From: an uncultured Pelagibacteraceae bacterium
GTDB taxonomy: Bacteria > Pseudomonadota > Alphaproteobacteria > Pelagibacterales > AG-422-B15
Reading direction: 5' to 3'
NCBI GenBank assembly: GCA_902554325.1
Contig: CACDOH010000003.1
Coordinates: forward strand, 1-64,000
Length of the DNA stretch: 64,000 nt
This document shows, in pieces, positions 40,144 to 48,378 of the stretch. The stretch's first letter is position 1. The number at the start of each line of letters is the position of its first letter. The notes under the pieces were generated by a model. It was given only the letters and a program-made list of their open reading frames with translations, did no database searches and was not told the origin of the DNA. The position numbers were made by a program, and so were the translations under genes.

Positions 40144-40518
40144 TTAATTATTTACCTGTTCCTTTCTAAGACTATAACTAGCTAATATAGCTAGAATAAA
40201 TAATACTGGTATATCTCCTAAAAAATGTCCCATTTCATGCGTATCAATAACTGCTTGATAAGCCATAATCCCACCATGAACAACACTACTCCAAACAACA
40301 AACCATACAAACATTGCGTTTTTTACTGGATCTTTTGCTGCAATTATCATCATAATCCCAAGAGTCATATAAATTCCTTGAATCATCATCTCATATTCCC
40401 ATTGTCCTGGACTCCAAGCCCAGCCACCTAAAGGGTCTAGCTTCATCACTGGTATAATTAATATAAATGCTATTCCAAAAACTCTTAAAGTATTTTTTAA
40501 TAATGATAAATTATTCAT
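40144..40518 (-). CDS. DUF6632-like small membrane protein
   Basis: 124 residues with four hydrophobic helices: LRVFGIAFILIIPVM, MIQGIYMTLGIMMIIAA, AMFVWFVVWSSVVHGGIMAYQAV and IPVLFILAILAS. The order of motifs (DPLGGWAWSP..WEYEMMIQGIY, then DPxxN, then HGGIM and HEMGHFLGD) resembles the DUF6632 family of uncharacterised membrane proteins. Conserved His and Glu in the last loop could bind metal, but that is speculative. It precedes nothing obvious: 148 bp without a gene lie downstream and glmS is 34 bp upstream on the same strand. Confidence 0.7.
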   Translation of the reverse strand: MNNLSLLKNTLRVFGIAFILIIPVMKLDPLGGWAWSPGQWEYEMMIQGIYMTLGIMMIIAAKDPVKNAMFVWFVVWSSVVHGGIMAYQAVIDTHEMGHFLGDIPVLFILAILASYSLRKEQVNN

Positions 40519-40552
40519 ATTTTCCTCTCTAGCGTTAATTTACTGTTGTGAA

Positions 40553-42376
40553 CTATTCAACTGTAACTGATTTTGCAAGATTGCGGGGTTGATCTACATC
40601 ATTGCCTAGTTCAACAGCTGTATAGTACGCCAACATGTGTATTGGAACAGAATATACTATGGCTTCAATAGATTTTGGCGTTTTTGGCAATCTAAAAATC
40701 TTCCATATATTTTCTGAACTGGATTCAAGACTTTCATCATCCGTGATCATTAATATTCTCCCTCCTCGAGCAATCACCTCTTGAATATTGGATACTGTTT
40801 TATGAAATAGAGGGCCTGGTGGAACTATACAAACTACTGGCAAATCTTTCTCAATCAGGGCAAGTGGACCATGTTTCATCTCTCCAGCTGGATAACCTTC
40901 CGCATGTATATAAGAGATTTCTTTAAATTTGAGCGCTCCTTCTAGTGCCAGAGGAAAGGATGTGCCTCTTCCTAAATACATTACACCTTTTGAATCTATA
41001 ATCGCTTTCGCAGTTTCTTTTAATTCATAAGATCTTTTTATTGCCTTATCTAGAATTTGTGGAGCTTGCATAATTTCTTTGCAAATCTCTCTATTCTGCT
41101 CAATTGTAACATTGTTATTCTTGGTGCCACAATGTAGTGCCATTGACAACAGCACCGACAATTGCGCCGTAAATGCTTTTGTGGAAGCTACGCCAATTTC
41201 TGCTCCCGCTTTAGTATATAAACAATAATCACTTTCGCGTGCAATTGAGCTATTCATAACATTTACAATACTGAGTGTTCTGACCTTGGCGTCTTTGCAA
41301 TAATCTAATGCCGCTTTTGTGTCAGCTGTTTCACCTGATTGAGAAACAAATATATATAATGCCCTATTATCAAGAACAGGGTCACGGTATCTAAACTCAG
41401 ATGCCATATCACACTCTACGGGCAGTCTTGCATATTGTTCAAAATAATATTTTGCAACCAAGCAAGAGTAGTATGCTGTACCACAGGCAATTAAATGTAC
41501 CTTTGAAATATCGTTGAAATTTAGTCCTATATCATCAACTGAAATTATACCCTGATCATGATCAATGAATTGTCTAAATGTTTCACCAACAGCCTTGGGA
41601 TGCTCATGAATCTCTTTTTCCATAAAATGATTGTATGATCCCTTGCTGACTTCTGTATCCATAATACCAATGTCAACAAATTCTCTATTAGCTCGATCTC
41701 CTGATGAGTTATAGATCTCAACATTTTCTCTACTTAGCACAACAATGTCACCATCTTCTAGATAACATACCTGTTTGGCAATTGAACTTAATGCTATTGA
41801 GTCAGATCCTAATGAGCTGGAGTTGCCGTCAGTTCCCGCTACCAAAGGACTTCCATTCCTTGCGCCAATTATTTTATCCTTAAGGTCACTAAAGATGATA
41901 GCTAGTGCGTAAGAACCCTCCAATAATGATATAGTTTGCTTTACTGACTCCATATGATTATGGCCCTCATTGAGATAATGAGTAATTAGGGCCGTAATAA
42001 CTTCAGAGTCAGTATCTGAATCAAAATTGTAGCTTTTTAATTCTGTTCTACCTTTTAGTTCCGATGCATTTTCAATAATTCCGTTGTGAACGAGTGAAAC
42101 TCTTCGCGATGAGTGAGGATGAGCATTTCTTTCAGATGGCTCACCATGAGTAGCCCATCTCGTATGGCCAATCCCAACCTTTCCATCAAAACCATCTTTT
42201 TGAAGGGACAGTATTAAGTTATCAAGCTTACCTTTCGCTTTTTTTTGTTGAATTTGACTCTCAGTATTAATAGCTATGCCGGCTGAATCGTAACCTCGGT
42301 ACTCAAGTTTCTTCAAGGCACCAATTATGTTTGAAGAAACAGATTCATTTGCTGTGATACCTACTATTCCACACAT
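40553..42376 (-). CDS. glmS: Glucosamine-fructose-6-phosphate aminotransferase (isomerising)
   Basis: Makes glucosamine 6-phosphate from fructose 6-phosphate and glutamine for cell-wall synthesis. The 607 residues have a class II glutaminase domain starting at nucleophile Cys2 (MCGIVGI, then RWATHGEPSERNAHPH) and two SIS isomerase domains (HLIACGTAYYSC, IFVSQSGETADT), ending KSVTVE. It follows glmU by 4 bp, so the two amino-sugar genes form one operon. Confidence 0.97.
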   Translation of the reverse strand: MCGIVGITANESVSSNIIGALKKLEYRGYDSAGIAINTESQIQQKKAKGKLDNLILSLQKDGFDGKVGIGHTRWATHGEPSERNAHPHSSRRVSLVHNGIIENASELKGRTELKSYNFDSDTDSEVITALITHYLNEGHNHMESVKQTISLLEGSYALAIIFSDLKDKIIGARNGSPLVAGTDGNSSSLGSDSIALSSIAKQVCYLEDGDIVVLSRENVEIYNSSGDRANREFVDIGIMDTEVSKGSYNHFMEKEIHEHPKAVGETFRQFIDHDQGIISVDDIGLNFNDISKVHLIACGTAYYSCLVAKYYFEQYARLPVECDMASEFRYRDPVLDNRALYIFVSQSGETADTKAALDYCKDAKVRTLSIVNVMNSSIARESDYCLYTKAGAEIGVASTKAFTAQLSVLLSMALHCGTKNNNVTIEQNREICKEIMQAPQILDKAIKRSYELKETAKAIIDSKGVMYLGRGTSFPLALEGALKFKEISYIHAEGYPAGEMKHGPLALIEKDLPVVCIVPPGPLFHKTVSNIQEVIARGGRILMITDDESLESSSENIWKIFRLPKTPKSIEAIVYSVPIHMLAYYTAVELGNDVDQPRNLAKSVTVE

Positions 42377-42380
42377 AAAA

Positions 42381-43685
42381 TTACTTTTTATTTTTCCTCT
42401 TGGCCCAATTTTTTACTTCCATTTGAACTGATCTTTCAACAGCCAGACTATCTTGTTTAACTTTCTTTGTTATCGTTGAGCCAGAGCCAATGTATGCATT
42501 TTTGCCAACTTCTAATGGTGCAACAAGTGATGAATTTGATCCGATAAAGGCATTGTCTTTAATAACTGTTTTATATTTTGCTTTTCCATCGTAATTACAT
42601 GTTATTGTCCCTGCTCCAACATTAACATTTTTTCCAATCATTGAGTCTCCAACATAAGATAGGTGGTTAATTTTTGAATTTGCGTTAATTGTAGAATTCT
42701 TAACTTCAACAAAATTTCCAATTTTTGCATGCTCATTAATCTGTGTGCCTGGCCTTATACGGGCGTAGGGTCCTATGCTAGCCCTCTTTCCAATCTTACA
42801 GTCTTCTAAATGTGAAAAAGAATAAATCTCAGCCCCATTTAAGATTTTTACATTATTACCAATCACAACAAAAGGGTGAATAATTACATCTTTTCCTATT
42901 TTTGTGTCTTCTGATAAATATACAGTACAGGGGTCATGCATTGTTACCCCAGCTTTAAGATGTTTAGCTCTTAAATTTTCCTGAAATTCATTTTCTGCCA
43001 TGGCTAAATCCTTTTTATCATTGATGCCCTGAACTTCTTTCTCAGATGTAATTACTGACTTAATTTTGATATCACTATTTGATGCCATTTTGAAGATATC
43101 TGTTAAATAATATTCTTTCTTCATATTTTTATTATTTATTTTTGGCATTAATTTTTGAAGAAGTGATGAGTGTATTGAAAAAATCCCAGAATTACATAGG
43201 TAGAAGTTCTCTTTTCTTTTAAGCTCTTTTTGTTCAATTATCTCATAAACCAAACCATTAGTTCCCAATACAACTTTCCCATAATTATTTTGCTCTTCTT
43301 TATTAAAACAAAGAATAGGGATTTCATTTTTTTTGAACTTAATTATTTTCTTTAAAGTGGATGAATGAGTGAGTGGAACATCTCCATAAAGGACAAGAAT
43401 ATTAGAATTTTTTTGAAAACTTTTTATGGCCACGTTAATTGCATCGCCAGTTCCTAATTGTTTTTTTTGTATTATTAAATTGATTTTATTTTTTAAGTGA
43501 ACAAATTCATTTTTTATTTCTTTATTAAGTATTAAATGAATTTTCTTTGGCTTTAAAGATCGTGCGGTATCTAGAACATGTTCAATTATGGGTTTCCCGC
43601 CCAAAGGATGCAATACTTTTGGGATACTAGAATTCATTCTAGTTCCCTTCCCAGCTGCAAGTATTACAATTTCTAAATTATTCAT
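42381..43685 (-). CDS. glmU: Bifunctional UDP-N-acetylglucosamine pyrophosphorylase / glucosamine-1-phosphate N-acetyltransferase
   Basis: Produces UDP-GlcNAc for peptidoglycan and LPS. The 434 residues consist of an N-terminal nucleotidyltransferase (AAGKGTRM, PKVLHPLGGKPI, LYGDVPL) and a C-terminal left-handed beta-helix of hexapeptide repeats with the acetyl-transfer site region HLSYVGDSMIGKNVNVGAG and TCNYDGKAK. Slightly shorter than the E. coli enzyme (456), mostly at the C-terminus, which is common in alphaproteobacteria. Confidence 0.96.
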   Translation of the reverse strand: MNNLEIVILAAGKGTRMNSSIPKVLHPLGGKPIIEHVLDTARSLKPKKIHLILNKEIKNEFVHLKNKINLIIQKKQLGTGDAINVAIKSFQKNSNILVLYGDVPLTHSSTLKKIIKFKKNEIPILCFNKEEQNNYGKVVLGTNGLVYEIIEQKELKRKENFYLCNSGIFSIHSSLLQKLMPKINNKNMKKEYYLTDIFKMASNSDIKIKSVITSEKEVQGINDKKDLAMAENEFQENLRAKHLKAGVTMHDPCTVYLSEDTKIGKDVIIHPFVVIGNNVKILNGAEIYSFSHLEDCKIGKRASIGPYARIRPGTQINEHAKIGNFVEVKNSTINANSKINHLSYVGDSMIGKNVNVGAGTITCNYDGKAKYKTVIKDNAFIGSNSSLVAPLEVGKNAYIGSGSTITKKVKQDSLAVERSVQMEVKNWAKRKNKK

Positions 43686-43765
43686 TGGATTTTGAATGAA
43701 AAATAAACAATATGTTATTAATTGTATCGTAAAAATTTATTTCAGAGGCTTACTTTAATTTAACT

Positions 43766-44425
43766 ATGAAAAACAAAAAATTGTTTATTTTCGACCTCGA
43801 TGGCACGCTGGTAGATACAGCTCCAGACTTTAAAAATTCTCTGAACTATATGCTTTCTGAACTCGACTATCCATTAGTCTCGATAGAGGAAATAAGAAAT
43901 CTGGTCGGCTATGGTGCGCGTGAATTAATACGACGAACTGCTGTTACAAAAAATATTGAACACGATGATGCAAAATTGAATGAAATGTTAAAAATATTTT
44001 TACTACATTATACGCACAATATTGATGATGACAGTATACTTTTTAACAATGTAAGAGAAGTTTTAGAGTTTCTTAAGTCTAGAGAAATTAAATTAGCAGT
44101 GTGCACTAATAAAATGGAAAAATTAAGTGTCATGCTTTTAGAGAAGTTAGATGTATTAAAGTACTTTGATTTTCTTGTTGGAGGAGATACGTATATTAAA
44201 AGTAAACCAGATCCTCTCCCTTTAATTGAAATCTGTAACTACCTCAAAATTAGTCAATCTGATTCAATTATGATTGGAGACAGTGCTACAGATTTAAATG
44301 CAGGTCATAATGCAAATATGCCAGTTGTTTTAGTTGAGTATGGATATACAGATAATAAAAATATTTACAAAGAGGCTGATATGGTGATAAATAATTTCTC
44401 TCAATTAAAAGATTTGATCACATAG
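43766..44425 (+). CDS. gph: HAD-family phosphatase, phosphoglycolate phosphatase-like
   Basis: 219-residue HAD hydrolase. The nucleophile motif FDLDGTLVDTAPDF, the helical cap with YGARELIRR, motif II VCTNK, Lys motif III KSKPDP, and motif IV MIGDSATDLNAG are all intact, and the cap fits phosphoglycolate phosphatase. Substrate assignment within HADs is not certain. It starts a plus-strand pair with the SDR gene 9 bp downstream and is divergent from glmU. Confidence 0.85.
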   Translation: MKNKKLFIFDLDGTLVDTAPDFKNSLNYMLSELDYPLVSIEEIRNLVGYGARELIRRTAVTKNIEHDDAKLNEMLKIFLLHYTHNIDDDSILFNNVREVLEFLKSREIKLAVCTNKMEKLSVMLLEKLDVLKYFDFLVGGDTYIKSKPDPLPLIEICNYLKISQSDSIMIGDSATDLNAGHNANMPVVLVEYGYTDNKNIYKEADMVINNFSQLKDLIT

Positions 44426-44434
44426 GAGTTAAAA

Positions 44435-45337
44435 ATGACAATAAGTTTTAAAGATAAAGTAGCAATAGTAACGGGTGCTGGGGGTGGATTAGGAAGATGC
44501 CATGCTCTTCAATTTGCTGAGAGAGGTGCTAAAGTTATTGTTAATGATCTAGGTGGCTCTGTGGATGGATCAGGTGGATCAAGTGAAGCAGCTGATAAGG
44601 TTGTTGAAGAAATTAAAGCTATGGGTGGCGATGCAATTTCAAATGGATCAAGTGTAACTGATAAAGCTGGTGTAAAAAAACTGGTAGATGACGCAATGGC
44701 AGCTTATGGAAGAATTGACATCCTTGTAAATAATGCTGGTGTCTTGAGAGATAAATCTTTTGCAAAAGTAACTTTAGATGATTTTGAATTTGTGGTTGAT
44801 GTACATATGATGGGATCTGTCTATTGCACTAAAGCTGTATGGCCTATTATGGTTGAACAGAAATATGGCCGAATAGTTATGACATCTTCTTCGTCAGGGA
44901 TATTTGGTAATTTTGGACAGTCTAATTACGGATCAGCTAAAATGGGAGTTGTTGGATTAATGAATACTCTTAGAATTGAGGGACAAAAAAATAACATCAA
45001 AGTAAATTCACTTGTACCTGTTGCAGCTACAAGAATGACAGAAAATCTTGGAATGCCTGACGCAGTATTTGATAGCCTTAAGCCTGAGTCTGTATCTCCC
45101 GCGGTAATATTCATGTCATCTGAAGATGCACCTGATGGTGTAATGATTTCTGCTGGAGCGGGTGTGTTTGCAATGGCTGAAATAGTTCATTCTGAAGGAA
45201 TAGCTCTTAAAGGAGATGATCTAAATGCTGATATGCTTGCTGAAAAATGGTCAGAAGCTTCTGATATGACAAATGGTAAAGCTCTTAGAAGTGGTGCGGA
45301 GCACACTGCCCATATATTTAAAAAGCTATCAGAGTAG
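44435..45337 (+). CDS. SDR-family 3-hydroxyacyl-CoA dehydrogenase, MFE-2 dehydrogenase-domain type
   Basis: 300-residue short-chain dehydrogenase resembling the dehydrogenase domain of peroxisomal multifunctional enzyme 2 (HSD17B4). Cofactor motif TGAGGGLGRCHA, the extended NDLGGSVDGSGGSSEAAD insertion typical of that group, LVNNAGVLRDKSF, active-site Ser in TSSSSGIFGNFGQ and the YGSAK catalytic pair are present. The predicted reaction is NAD-linked oxidation of 3-hydroxyacyl-CoA. It is convergent with an acyl-CoA dehydrogenase pair, in line with a beta-oxidation role. Confidence 0.85.
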   Translation: MTISFKDKVAIVTGAGGGLGRCHALQFAERGAKVIVNDLGGSVDGSGGSSEAADKVVEEIKAMGGDAISNGSSVTDKAGVKKLVDDAMAAYGRIDILVNNAGVLRDKSFAKVTLDDFEFVVDVHMMGSVYCTKAVWPIMVEQKYGRIVMTSSSSGIFGNFGQSNYGSAKMGVVGLMNTLRIEGQKNNIKVNSLVPVAATRMTENLGMPDAVFDSLKPESVSPAVIFMSSEDAPDGVMISAGAGVFAMAEIVHSEGIALKGDDLNADMLAEKWSEASDMTNGKALRSGAEHTAHIFKKLSE

Positions 45338-45349
45338 GAAATTAGTTAT

Positions 45350-46528
45350 CTAAGAAAGATTAATTCCGTCGTCTTCATTTATTGACTGAATATTAGATTG
45401 TGTCAAATCAGTGTATCTTTTCATGTGAAAATCAACATTGCCAAAAAGAATACCGATCATTGTTGCTCTTTTAAAAAAGTGACTGATCATATACTCGTCT
45501 ACAACACCCATACCACCGTGTAATTGAATGGCATTTTCACCAACAAATTTAATAGCTTTTCCAATACGAGCTTTCGCAGCCGATGCAGCCTTTCTTCTTT
45601 CATCTGAATTACTAAGGTCTGCTGTAATAGCCATATAAAGAATAGATTTTGCTTGCTCATATTCAATCATCATGTCAACAAGGCGGTGCTGTATCGCTTG
45701 ATTTGCACTGATAGATTGCCCAAATTGTTTTCTATTTTTACAATAATCATTCGTAGAGTCTTTTAGCACTTGTAATATGCCGACAGCTTCAGAGCAAATT
45801 GCAATTGTAGATAAATCTACTTGTTCTTCTATTGCTTCATAAGAATTACCCAGCTCGCCTAAAATATTTTCTTTCGACACAGTTAAATTCTCAATAACAA
45901 CTTCAGATGCTCTGTACTCATCTATTGTTGGATAATTCTGCAAAGTGATACCATCAGATTTTATATCAACCAAAAATAGTGTAATTCCTGATTTTGACCT
46001 TTGATCTCCATCAGTTCTTGCTGAAATAATTAGGTGAGTTGCCATTCCAGCTCCAAAGACTACTGACTTAAATCCATTAATAATGTAATTATCACCGTCA
46101 AGTGTTGCCGAGCATTTAATATCAAATAAATCAAACCTACTCTGAGGCTCTGCGTATGCAAAAACATAACGTCTATCACCTGAAATAATTTCTGGAATAA
46201 TTGAATTTTTTTGATCTGCTGATCCAAGTTTAGAGATGAGACCTCCAGCTAGAATTATTGAGGGCATGTAGGGCTCTACAACAAGGCCTTTTCCAAATTG
46301 CTCCATCACAATCATTATATCAGTGGCTTCACCACCTAATCCACCTTGATCCTCATCGAAAGGAACACCTAAAAGTCCAAGTTCAGCAAACTTCTTCCAG
46401 TTTTCTTCTTTCCATCCCTCTTCAGTTTTCACAATTGAGCATCTTGTATCCCAATCATAGTCATCCCTTACAAACGAGGTGACCATGTTTTCAAGAAGAG
46501 TCTGTTCTTCTGTATAATCAAAATTCAT
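45350..46528 (-). CDS. Acyl-CoA dehydrogenase, catalytic-Glu-lacking partner subunit (pair 1)
   Basis: 392-residue flavoprotein-fold protein: N-terminal helical domain (FDYTEEQTLLENMVTSFVRDDYDWDTR), middle beta domain (RYVFAYAEPQSRFDL), C-terminal helical domain with KQFGQSISANQAIQHRLVDM and QLHGGMGVVDEYMISHFFKRA. Where isovaleryl-type enzymes have the helix-G catalytic Glu it reads IEEQVDLSTIAICSEAVG, and the alternative YEGT Glu is absent. With the next gene it fits the two-subunit (alpha2beta2) acyl-CoA dehydrogenases known from steroid side-chain degradation. The upstream partner ends 41 bp before. Confidence 0.85.
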   Translation of the reverse strand: MNFDYTEEQTLLENMVTSFVRDDYDWDTRCSIVKTEEGWKEENWKKFAELGLLGVPFDEDQGGLGGEATDIMIVMEQFGKGLVVEPYMPSIILAGGLISKLGSADQKNSIIPEIISGDRRYVFAYAEPQSRFDLFDIKCSATLDGDNYIINGFKSVVFGAGMATHLIISARTDGDQRSKSGITLFLVDIKSDGITLQNYPTIDEYRASEVVIENLTVSKENILGELGNSYEAIEEQVDLSTIAICSEAVGILQVLKDSTNDYCKNRKQFGQSISANQAIQHRLVDMMIEYEQAKSILYMAITADLSNSDERRKAASAAKARIGKAIKFVGENAIQLHGGMGVVDEYMISHFFKRATMIGILFGNVDFHMKRYTDLTQSNIQSINEDDGINLS

Positions 46529-46569
46529 GGAGATAGTCCTATATATTGACAGCTAAAATGTCAAAAATT

Positions 46570-47772
46570 TTATAATCCGAGTACCATCTTAGCGATAATA
46601 TTTCTCTGAATTTCATTAGAGCCACCATAAATAGATGCTTTTCTGAAATTAAAGTATGACCCTGATAAGTTGGTTGCATAATCTGGTCCTACATATTCAT
46701 TACTCAATGTAGTGCCCAAATGAGGGTTGGCGTAATACCCGACCGCCTCCATCGCAAGTTCAGTAACCATTTGTTGAATATCAGTTCCCTTAATTTTCAG
46801 AAGTGATGACTCTGGCCCAGGACCTTTACCTGCTGAGTCTTTCGCTAAAGTTCTGAGTTCAGTATATTCTAAAGAACTTAACTCAAGTTCAGCATTTGCT
46901 ATTTTGGATTTAAATGCTGGATCTTGTATTAATGGTTCACCATAAGACATCTCGGCACTAGCAATTTGCTTTATTCTTTCTAAAGCTTTTTTAGACCTCG
47001 CTACACCCGCAATGCCTGATCTTTCATGTGCTAATAAAAATTTCGCGTAAGTCCAGCCCATATTTTCTTGTCCAATTAGATTCTCAACTGGTACCTTTAC
47101 ATTATCAAACCAGGTTTCGTTAACTTCGTGAGATCCATCCATAAGCTTGATTGGGCGAACAGTAATGCCTGGAGTTTTCATATCAATCAAAAGAAATGAG
47201 ATTCCCTGTTGAGGTTTTTCTGCATCTGGGTTTGTTCTTACTAGGCAAAAAATCCAATCTGCATGCTGTGCAAGAGTAGTCCAAGTTTTTTGACCGTTAA
47301 CAACATAATGGTCACCTTCTTTGACTGCACTTGTTTTAAGAGATGCTAAATCAGAACCTGACCCCGGCTCTGAATATCCCTGGCACCAAAATACATCTCC
47401 ACTTAGAATTCCTGGAAGATGTTTTGCTTTTTGTTCGTCATTACCAAATGTATAAATAACTGGACCAACCATATTAACACCAAAAGGCATTATGTATTGA
47501 CATTCAGCTCGAGCACACTCTTGCTCAAATATATATTTTTGCGTTGGAGAAAATTCTGCTCCACCATACTGTTTAGGCCATCCAGGCGCAGACCAGCCAT
47601 TGTGTTTACCTAAGATTTTATGCCAAGACATTAAGTCATCGCGGGACAACTCTTTTCCAGTTTTTCTTTTTGTACCGATTGAGTCTTTCAGTTCTTTTGG
47701 GTAGTTGTTTGAAATAAATTCTCTTACCTCTAATTGAAATTTTAAATCTTCACTTGAGAATGCTGTATCCAT
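46570..47772 (-). CDS. Acyl-CoA dehydrogenase, catalytic subunit (pair 1)
   Basis: 400 residues with the FAD/substrate segments FWCQGYSEPGSGSDLASLKT and WTTLAQHADWIFCLVRT, and C-terminal IYGGSNEIQRNIIAKMVLGL. The catalytic Glu is probably in FLLAHERSGIAGV, the helix-G position used by isovaleryl-CoA dehydrogenase, because the C-terminal position that is Glu in MCAD (YEGT) is Gly here. It is cotranscribed with the Glu-lacking partner 41 bp downstream. The acyl-CoA substrate is unknown; bulky or branched chains are suggested by the heteromeric type. Confidence 0.88.
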   Translation of the reverse strand: MDTAFSSEDLKFQLEVREFISNNYPKELKDSIGTKRKTGKELSRDDLMSWHKILGKHNGWSAPGWPKQYGGAEFSPTQKYIFEQECARAECQYIMPFGVNMVGPVIYTFGNDEQKAKHLPGILSGDVFWCQGYSEPGSGSDLASLKTSAVKEGDHYVVNGQKTWTTLAQHADWIFCLVRTNPDAEKPQQGISFLLIDMKTPGITVRPIKLMDGSHEVNETWFDNVKVPVENLIGQENMGWTYAKFLLAHERSGIAGVARSKKALERIKQIASAEMSYGEPLIQDPAFKSKIANAELELSSLEYTELRTLAKDSAGKGPGPESSLLKIKGTDIQQMVTELAMEAVGYYANPHLGTTLSNEYVGPDYATNLSGSYFNFRKASIYGGSNEIQRNIIAKMVLGL

Positions 47773-47838
47773 GGAATCACCTAATATTTAATTTTAAAAA
47801 TATATAATGCCTTAAAATACTGATTTCAACTCTATTTT

Positions 47839-48354
47839 TTAAGCATTATTGCCAAAAATCATACGTTTATTGATGATATCGTAGATTAAAAAAGCTCCCA
47901 TTCCATACAAAATACTTGAAATAAATGTGTTTTGAACGAAAGGCAGCCCCATCAAGTAGCAAGTCATGAGACCTGAAATATTAAACTCGTACATTCCTGA
48001 TCCATACCATACCGCAAAGTTTGTTATTAAAAAAAATAAAAGCACACCAAAACTTAAACTTAAAATAGAGTTTAGAACTGATACTTTTGACTCAATTAGT
48101 GTTCCTATAAGAACGCACACTGCTAAAGAAAAATATATTATCGGCATACTTGCATGAAAACCTAAGTACAAATCACTAAGAAGCATAGCAGCTAAAGGAA
48201 TTATATAAGCTACTAATTTGTGATTAATTATAGCGCCAGAAAATACAGCCATTCCAAGTATTGGCGTAAAGTTGGGTGGATGTGGTATAAGCCTGCTTAA
48301 AGCTAGCATAAATATTATAACAAACCCTGTTATTAAATGGCTATTAAGCTTCAT
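47839..48354 (-). CDS. DUF6580-like membrane protein, candidate cobalamin permease component
   Basis: 171 residues with five to six hydrophobic helices (LITGFVIIFMLALSRLI, NFTPILGMAVFSGAII, LVAYIIPLAAMLLSDLYLGF, IIYFSLAVCVLIGTL, SILSLSFGVLLFFLITNF, and a last region near TFISSILYGMGAFLIYDI). Size and topology match solitary S-components of ECF-type vitamin transporters. It starts 24 bp after the stop of a cobalamin-riboswitch-controlled TonB receptor on the same strand, so it is probably under the same B12 control. A role in moving a corrinoid or its precursor over the inner membrane is inferred from context. Confidence 0.7.
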   Translation of the reverse strand: MKLNSHLITGFVIIFMLALSRLIPHPPNFTPILGMAVFSGAIINHKLVAYIIPLAAMLLSDLYLGFHASMPIIYFSLAVCVLIGTLIESKVSVLNSILSLSFGVLLFFLITNFAVWYGSGMYEFNISGLMTCYLMGLPFVQNTFISSILYGMGAFLIYDIINKRMIFGNNA

Positions 48355-48378
48355 ATCTCATTTTATAACTTTTAATAA

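Noticed and set aside
45350-47772. Frameshifted or duplicated acyl-CoA dehydrogenase as explanation for adjacent pairs
   Set aside because: All four genes are full length with intact ends and differ in a consistent catalytic versus non-catalytic pattern.
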